Shown here one piece after another: positions 49,347 through 53,656 of a stretch of 53,656 bases of DNA (positions are counted from its first letter, which is position 1; every line of letters begins with the position of its first letter). The stretch is from Roseburia sp. GTDB taxonomy: Bacteria > Bacillota > Clostridia > Lachnospirales > Lachnospiraceae. The stretch is taken from assembly GCA_023662875.1 (NCBI GenBank), contig JAMPIG010000012.1, positions 1-53,656 on the forward strand. The letters are read 5' to 3'. The notes below the pieces were generated by a model. It made no database searches. It was not told the origin of the DNA and saw nothing but the letters and a program-made list of their open reading frames with translations. The translations under genes and the position numbers were made by a program.

Positions 49347-52316
49347 CTATACCTCTTCTGTTTTTGCCAGCAAACGCGCGATCGTAGCCTTCAGCTTACC
49401 CATATCGACAGGTTTGGCCGTGTGGGCGTTCATCCCGGCGTTCAGGGCGTTTTGGACGTCCTCCTCAAAGGCGTTGGCTGTCATGGCGATGACAGGTATG
49501 CTCTTCGCCTCCGGATGATCGCTGTTGCGGAGGGCGCGGGTAGCTTCATAGCCGTCCATAACGGGCATCTGCACATCCATAAAGATTATGTCGAAGCTTC
49601 CGGGCGGGGACTGGGTAAAGCGATCCAGCGCGATTTTTCCATTGGAAACAACTTCACATTCCGCTTCTTCCATTTCCAGAAGCTCTCTCAGAATTTCAGC
49701 GTTAATCTCATTATCCTCCGCCGCCAGGACTCGCAATCCCTTGATGGAGATTTCCTTGACAGGTTGGACTTCACGGATTTCAAAGGCGGCGTCACCCGTC
49801 AGCAGCTGGGACATGGCGCGTTGGAAGTTAAAAAGGAAAAACGGCTTGGGCAAAAACGTACTGAACCCGACGCCCGCGCTTGCCTCTTTGGCCTCTTCCA
49901 AGTCATAAGAGGTCAACACGAAAACAGGCATTTTTTCGGCTCCAACCGTTTCCCGGATGCACCGCGCCGTTTCCAGTCCATCCATACCGGGCATTTTCCA
50001 ATCCACCAGGATAATTTGGAACGAATCGTCGGCGTCCTGTACGCCAGAAACCATCTCTACCGCCGTTCTGCCGTCCGTGGCATAAAGAACCTCCACCCCT
50101 ACATCCTTCATGATATTCTGGATATTCAGGCAGATATCCTCCTCATCGTCCACTACCAGCATCCGGGTGAGGCCGTTACGACGCCAGAAACGGTCATCCT
50201 GTACTTGCGCCTCCTCCGACAATTCTATTTCAACCGTGAAAACGCTGCCCTTTCCCTTCTCGCTTTTCACATGAATGATACCGCCCATCAAATCAACAAT
50301 GTTCTTTGTGATAGCCATGCCCAAGCCGGTGCCCTGAATTTCGCGTGTAACGTCAGTGACCTCCCTGGAGAAAGGGGCGAAGATCGTCTGGACAAATGCC
50401 TCGCTCATGCCGTATCCGTTGTCCGCCACGATGAAGCGAAGATGAGCGGTGGTTTGCGCGGTCTGTGTGTTTTGCGAGGTTTGCTCCACCCCCTCAACGC
50501 TCAGGGAAATCTGGCCGCCCTCCTGCGTATATTTCACCGCATTGGAAAGGAGGTTGATCAGCACCTGATTCAACCGCAGCTTGTCCCCGATCAACCTCTC
50601 CGGAAGCTTGCCCTTGGTGTAAAGCTCGAAGCTCTGCTCCTTGGCCCTGGCCTGGGGCAGCATCATTGTGTAAAGGTCGTCGATCAATTCCGGCAGGCTG
50701 AATTCCATCTTGTTTAAAACGGTCTTTCCGCTCTCGATTTTGCTCATATCCAGGATATCGTTAATCAGGCTGAGGAGATGCTGGCTGGAAGAAGCTATTT
50801 TCCGCGTATATTCCCGAACCTTATCCGGACGCTCGGCGTCCTTTGCCATCAGGGTGGAAAAGCCCACGATAGCGTTCATAGGCGTACGGATATCATGAGA
50901 CATATTGGACAGGAAGTTGCTCTTGGCCTCATTCGCGGCCTTGGCCGCTGAGAGGGCTTCCCCTAAAGCCTCATACATCTGCCGCTCCTTTGTACGGTCT
51001 GAGAGCATGAGAATATACCGCTCCTGTCCGTCCAGGGAACAGCGGTGAACCAACTGCTTGAACCGGCGAAGCTCATGGGTCTTAGCGTGAAAGATATCCC
51101 GCTCTCCGGTCCAGACGCCGCTGATCGGAATCCTGTCCAACAATTCAGGTGAAAGGATATCCTGCCCCTCGGAATCGATCTGCTCCACGCCGCCGAACAG
51201 CAAAGGCCGGACATCGCCGCGCACCTGCTCCAGTTCCAACCCTAAGACCCGCTTCAGGTTGGGGCTGACATATTCCGCCTGGGAAGCGTTTGGTGCAAAG
51301 AGCAGGAAGATATCGTCGGTGTTCTCGGTCAGCAGGTCGAAAAGCTTTTCCCGGGAATGGAGCTCCAGATTCTTTTCCCGTATATGGCGGCGGTTGGCCA
51401 GAATCAAGATCAGCACAATGCCCAGGGCCAGGATCGCAAAGAGCGAACCCACGACCGCAAGGGTCACCACAAGAAATTCATTCATGCTGGCGTTGACGAT
51501 TTCCGTCGGCGTAATGCTTGCCAGCATCCAGCCCTCGAAATCGATCGGCTGATAGGATAAATAGTAAGGCACCCCGTCCATCCGGCAGATGACGGTGCGC
51601 CTGGTTCCGTTCTGCCAGTCCTGCGCCACCGCGTCCGCATCCAGGTCATCAAAAGACGCCTGTCTCTGGAGATGGGCCAGCAGATTATAGGGCTGATCGT
51701 CCCCGGTTTGGGATGAGAACAGAACCCGCCCGTCCGGATAGAGGATAAAGCAGTCGCTCTGGCCGGCAAAGGTGCTGATGCTCAGCGAATTGGTCATATC
51801 CTCGGAGTTGAAGCTGATACCGATGGCAGTATAGGCAAAGCCGCGGTAGGTTCCCGGTTGGGCGGGGACGGCAAAAACGGTGATTTGCTGGTCGGAGGGC
51901 AGAGTGCCGTCCACCACGATGTTCTCACGGTCAATCACCAGCCGCTCCAGGCTGCTGCCCAGATCCAAATAGCCGGTGTTTCCCTGACCGGTCATGTAGT
52001 TTCCGTCATCGGACAGGAAATAGAAGGTGGTAAAATGCCAGTCCTCCTTTTCTTCCTCAATATAAGCATTCAGGGCATCCGGATCCGTCTCCGCCGTATC
52101 CGCAATATAATTTCCCCAGCTGTGCAGCAATCGCCAGTTTTTTGTGATGGTACTGCGGAAGGTGACGTTAATCTGGGTATAGATCTCATCCAAGTGTTCA
52201 ACGCTCTCCAAAAAGATTTGCCGGGAGGCAAAGCGGGAGTACGCAAAGCTGATGACGACAGCAGCGCCTAATGCCACGCATAAAATAAACGTTTCCCACA
52301 GCCGTTTCCGATTCAT
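49347..52316 (-). CDS. hybrid sensor histidine kinase with CACHE sensor and two receivers
   Basis: A 989-residue membrane kinase. Membrane segments at 12-28 and 281-307 bracket an extracellular dCACHE-like domain. A PAS-like domain lies at about 320-445. The phosphoacceptor is H474 in NMSHDIRTPMNAIVGF, the N box is around N592 and the G2 box TGLGMAI at 663-669. Two receiver domains follow, with phosphorylated aspartates at D772 (VDWKMPG) and D914 (MDVQMPVMDG). No separate output gene is in the window. It starts 18 bp after the binding-protein/5'-nucleotidase fusion gene, so the periplasm-facing fusion may feed its sensor. Confidence 0.93.
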   Translation of the reverse strand: MNRKRLWETFILCVALGAAVVISFAYSRFASRQIFLESVEHLDEIYTQINVTFRSTITKNWRLLHSWGNYIADTAETDPDALNAYIEEEKEDWHFTTFYFLSDDGNYMTGQGNTGYLDLGSSLERLVIDRENIVVDGTLPSDQQITVFAVPAQPGTYRGFAYTAIGISFNSEDMTNSLSISTFAGQSDCFILYPDGRVLFSSQTGDDQPYNLLAHLQRQASFDDLDADAVAQDWQNGTRRTVICRMDGVPYYLSYQPIDFEGWMLASITPTEIVNASMNEFLVVTLAVVGSLFAILALGIVLILILANRRHIREKNLELHSREKLFDLLTENTDDIFLLFAPNASQAEYVSPNLKRVLGLELEQVRGDVRPLLFGGVEQIDSEGQDILSPELLDRIPISGVWTGERDIFHAKTHELRRFKQLVHRCSLDGQERYILMLSDRTKERQMYEALGEALSAAKAANEAKSNFLSNMSHDIRTPMNAIVGFSTLMAKDAERPDKVREYTRKIASSSQHLLSLINDILDMSKIESGKTVLNKMEFSLPELIDDLYTMMLPQARAKEQSFELYTKGKLPERLIGDKLRLNQVLINLLSNAVKYTQEGGQISLSVEGVEQTSQNTQTAQTTAHLRFIVADNGYGMSEAFVQTIFAPFSREVTDVTREIQGTGLGMAITKNIVDLMGGIIHVKSEKGKGSVFTVEIELSEEAQVQDDRFWRRNGLTRMLVVDDEEDICLNIQNIMKDVGVEVLYATDGRTAVEMVSGVQDADDSFQIILVDWKMPGMDGLETARCIRETVGAEKMPVFVLTSYDLEEAKEASAGVGFSTFLPKPFFLFNFQRAMSQLLTGDAAFEIREVQPVKEISIKGLRVLAAEDNEINAEILRELLEMEEAECEVVSNGKIALDRFTQSPPGSFDIIFMDVQMPVMDGYEATRALRNSDHPEAKSIPVIAMTANAFEEDVQNALNAGMNAHTAKPVDMGKLKATIARLLAKTEEV

Positions 52317-52334
52317 AATTCCCTGCCCTCCCTC

Positions 52335-53656
52335 CTATTTGACATCCCGCAGTCTGATATAGGCCGCAGGCGGCAAAGGCTGCTCTCCGGCCAGGAGACG
52401 GTTCGCCCACAATGTCCGGGCAAACTCCTCGCTGAGGGAGAAGCGATCGAGCCCGTCCGCTCCCAGCGCCTCTTTCGCCAGGATCTGGAACCCGATGGAA
52501 AGATCTGCAATGATAAAGGTATACTGTTCGCCGTCTTCCAACGGGCCGTCCGTTCCCTCCAGGCCGACAAGCCTATAGACTCCCTCCGGCGATTTTTCTA
52601 TCTCCATAACCAGTCCGCTCACAATCGGCAGCGTTTGATCGCTGAAAGGATCATTGTAGGAACCGCAGCCTTCCACCGCCAGACGGACGATCTCCCGGAT
52701 CTCCGCGCCGGTAAGCCGGGCAGTGAAGAGATGGTTCCCGCTGGACTGGATGGATTCCTCCACCCTTTTAGCAGTATAATCTCCGGCGTAAAGGGAGCCG
52801 GGACTGATGGAGGAAGGAGCCAGCAGGAAATCGCCTCCGCCGATCTCGCGCAGCGTATTTGCAATAGCGGAGCCGGCCTGATTGCCCCCATCCGCCCGGA
52901 AGCTGACGGGATACCCTGTCTCCAGCGTGGCAACGATCTCCCTGTCCACAACAGGGTCGCTGAGGGCGGCGTTCATTCTCTCAAAGGCCCCCTTGGAGTC
53001 CAGACCTTCTAACAACATCCCCTGTACTGCAGCATGGGCGGCGTCCTGGAAAGTGGGAGAGGACATCAGGGTAAACAGATGATTGGCCTCGATCACGTCC
53101 CGCAAATTTTCTACGGACTCCGGCAGGGAGAGATTCACCCCCCGGTTATAGGGCAGCATATAGGAGTAACCTTCCGAAGACATGGCCTTATAGCCCTCCT
53201 CGGAATACATGGCCGCCAGAACCTTTAACGCCAGCTCCTTCTTCTTTTCCTTTCCCTTTTCGTCAAGCTCTCCGCTCAGAGCCGTGCAAAACCGGGGGGA
53301 GGTCAGAAGCCAGTTGTTCTCCGCCGTATCTCCAAAGTAAGGGAGAAGGACACAGTTGCAATATTCGGAATACATGGCAAGCTCGTTGATCATCCCGCGT
53401 ACCATGGGAACCTCGCCGTTAATAAAGCAGCCCAGCGTCGCGCTGTAGCCCTGAGCCGCGTCCTCCTCGCCAAGGCCCGTATCGGCTATGACGGAGGATA
53501 AGCGTTCAAAGGCCTCCGACCACACCGCTTCATCCAGACTGTCCGTCTGGCTTCTCTGATAATTTCTCCGCCACTCGGTTCCCTGACGGCTCATCAGCGT
53601 AGAGGCGGCAAAGCCCTCCAGGGTATAGAGGGAGGTGTAATTATATTTGAAATCCG
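52335..53656 (-). CDS. solute-binding protein fused to a 5'-nucleotidase-like C-terminal domain (5' end beyond window)
   Basis: Only the last 440 codons are present; the frame is open to the window edge (DFKYNYTSLYTLEGF...). The first half resembles a family 1 solute-binding protein (LPYFGDTAENNWLLTSPRFC, KVLAAMYSEEGYKAM, SYMLPYNRGVNLSL). From about 52335 to 52920 the protein resembles the substrate-binding C-terminal domain of 5'-nucleotidases (FRADGGNQAGSAIANTL, FTARLTGAEIREIVRLAVEG, SGLVMEIEKSPEGVYRL). No catalytic metallophosphatase domain is seen in this part. It sits 18 bp before the CACHE kinase gene on the same strand. A role as an extracellular ligand receptor for that kinase is inference. 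Confidence 0.75.
   Translation of the reverse strand, partial: DFKYNYTSLYTLEGFAASTLMSRQGTEWRRNYQRSQTDSLDEAVWSEAFERLSSVIADTGLGEEDAAQGYSATLGCFINGEVPMVRGMINELAMYSEYCNCVLLPYFGDTAENNWLLTSPRFCTALSGELDEKGKEKKKELALKVLAAMYSEEGYKAMSSEGYSYMLPYNRGVNLSLPESVENLRDVIEANHLFTLMSSPTFQDAAHAAVQGMLLEGLDSKGAFERMNAALSDPVVDREIVATLETGYPVSFRADGGNQAGSAIANTLREIGGGDFLLAPSSISPGSLYAGDYTAKRVEESIQSSGNHLFTARLTGAEIREIVRLAVEGCGSYNDPFSDQTLPIVSGLVMEIEKSPEGVYRLVGLEGTDGPLEDGEQYTFIIADLSIGFQILAKEALGADGLDRFSLSEEFARTLWANRLLAGEQPLPPAAYIRLRDVK

Overview
The window looks like chromosome from a spore-forming, Gram-positive gut Clostridium of the Lachnospiraceae type. The evidence is SpoIIID with a textbook sigma-E promoter, strong GGAGG ribosome binding sites, lipoprotein signal peptides, PadR/DUF4097, Tex, DegV, cardiolipin synthase and SbcCD genes, and an FMN riboswitch in front of a RibU-type vitamin transporter. 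Most of the window is moderately GC-rich. Two stretches are visibly AT-rich and look acquired: about 7.73-15.5 kb and about 31.9-34.6 kb. Most genes lie on the minus strand. No tRNA, rRNA, CRISPR array or intact insertion sequence was seen.

Layout. (1) 0.2-7.7 kb: orphan solute-binding lipoprotein, cardiolipin synthase, a MoxR-type AAA ATPase with its VWA partner, and spoIIID. (2) 7.7-15.5 kb: an anti-phage island, all on the minus strand. It holds a nucleotidyltransferase of the MNT type, a BcgI-like restriction-modification pair (nuclease-methylase plus specificity subunit) with a small ribbon-helix-helix protein, then a second operon rloA-rloB-kwaA-kwaB. The last two are recognised as the Kiwa system; kwaB carries a frameshift at an A6 run. 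The island ends 47 bp before the spoIIID sigma-E promoter. (3) 15.5-24.6 kb: AAA/DUF1703 protein, DegV, a UPF0158-like protein, a hairpin-packed gap with a 76-nt cloverleaf, and sbcC-sbcD; SbcC is enlarged by three 123-residue repeats in one arm and three 140-residue repeats in the other. (4) 25.0-31.7 kb: an ECF sigma factor with a large C-terminal domain and a probable internal start, an XRE-TPR regulator with its own operator, and two lipoproteins containing short in-frame tandem repeats. (5) 32.0-34.6 kb: antitoxin with a truncated toxin, decayed mobile DNA, NUDIX hydrolase and methyltransferase. (6) 34.6-43.5 kb: metallophosphoesterase, riboswitch-controlled RibU, a MarR-regulated heterodimeric ABC exporter, and Tex. 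(7) 43.7-53.7 kb: a response regulator-ABC transporter-histidine kinase cluster on the plus strand, padR with a DUF1700/DUF4097 gene, and a hybrid sensor kinase downstream of a solute-binding/5'-nucleotidase-like fusion cut by the window end.

At least three families of short dispersed palindromic repeats occur in the gaps, and two of them show compensatory base changes between copies. Function calls rest on motifs read by eye; no database search was run.
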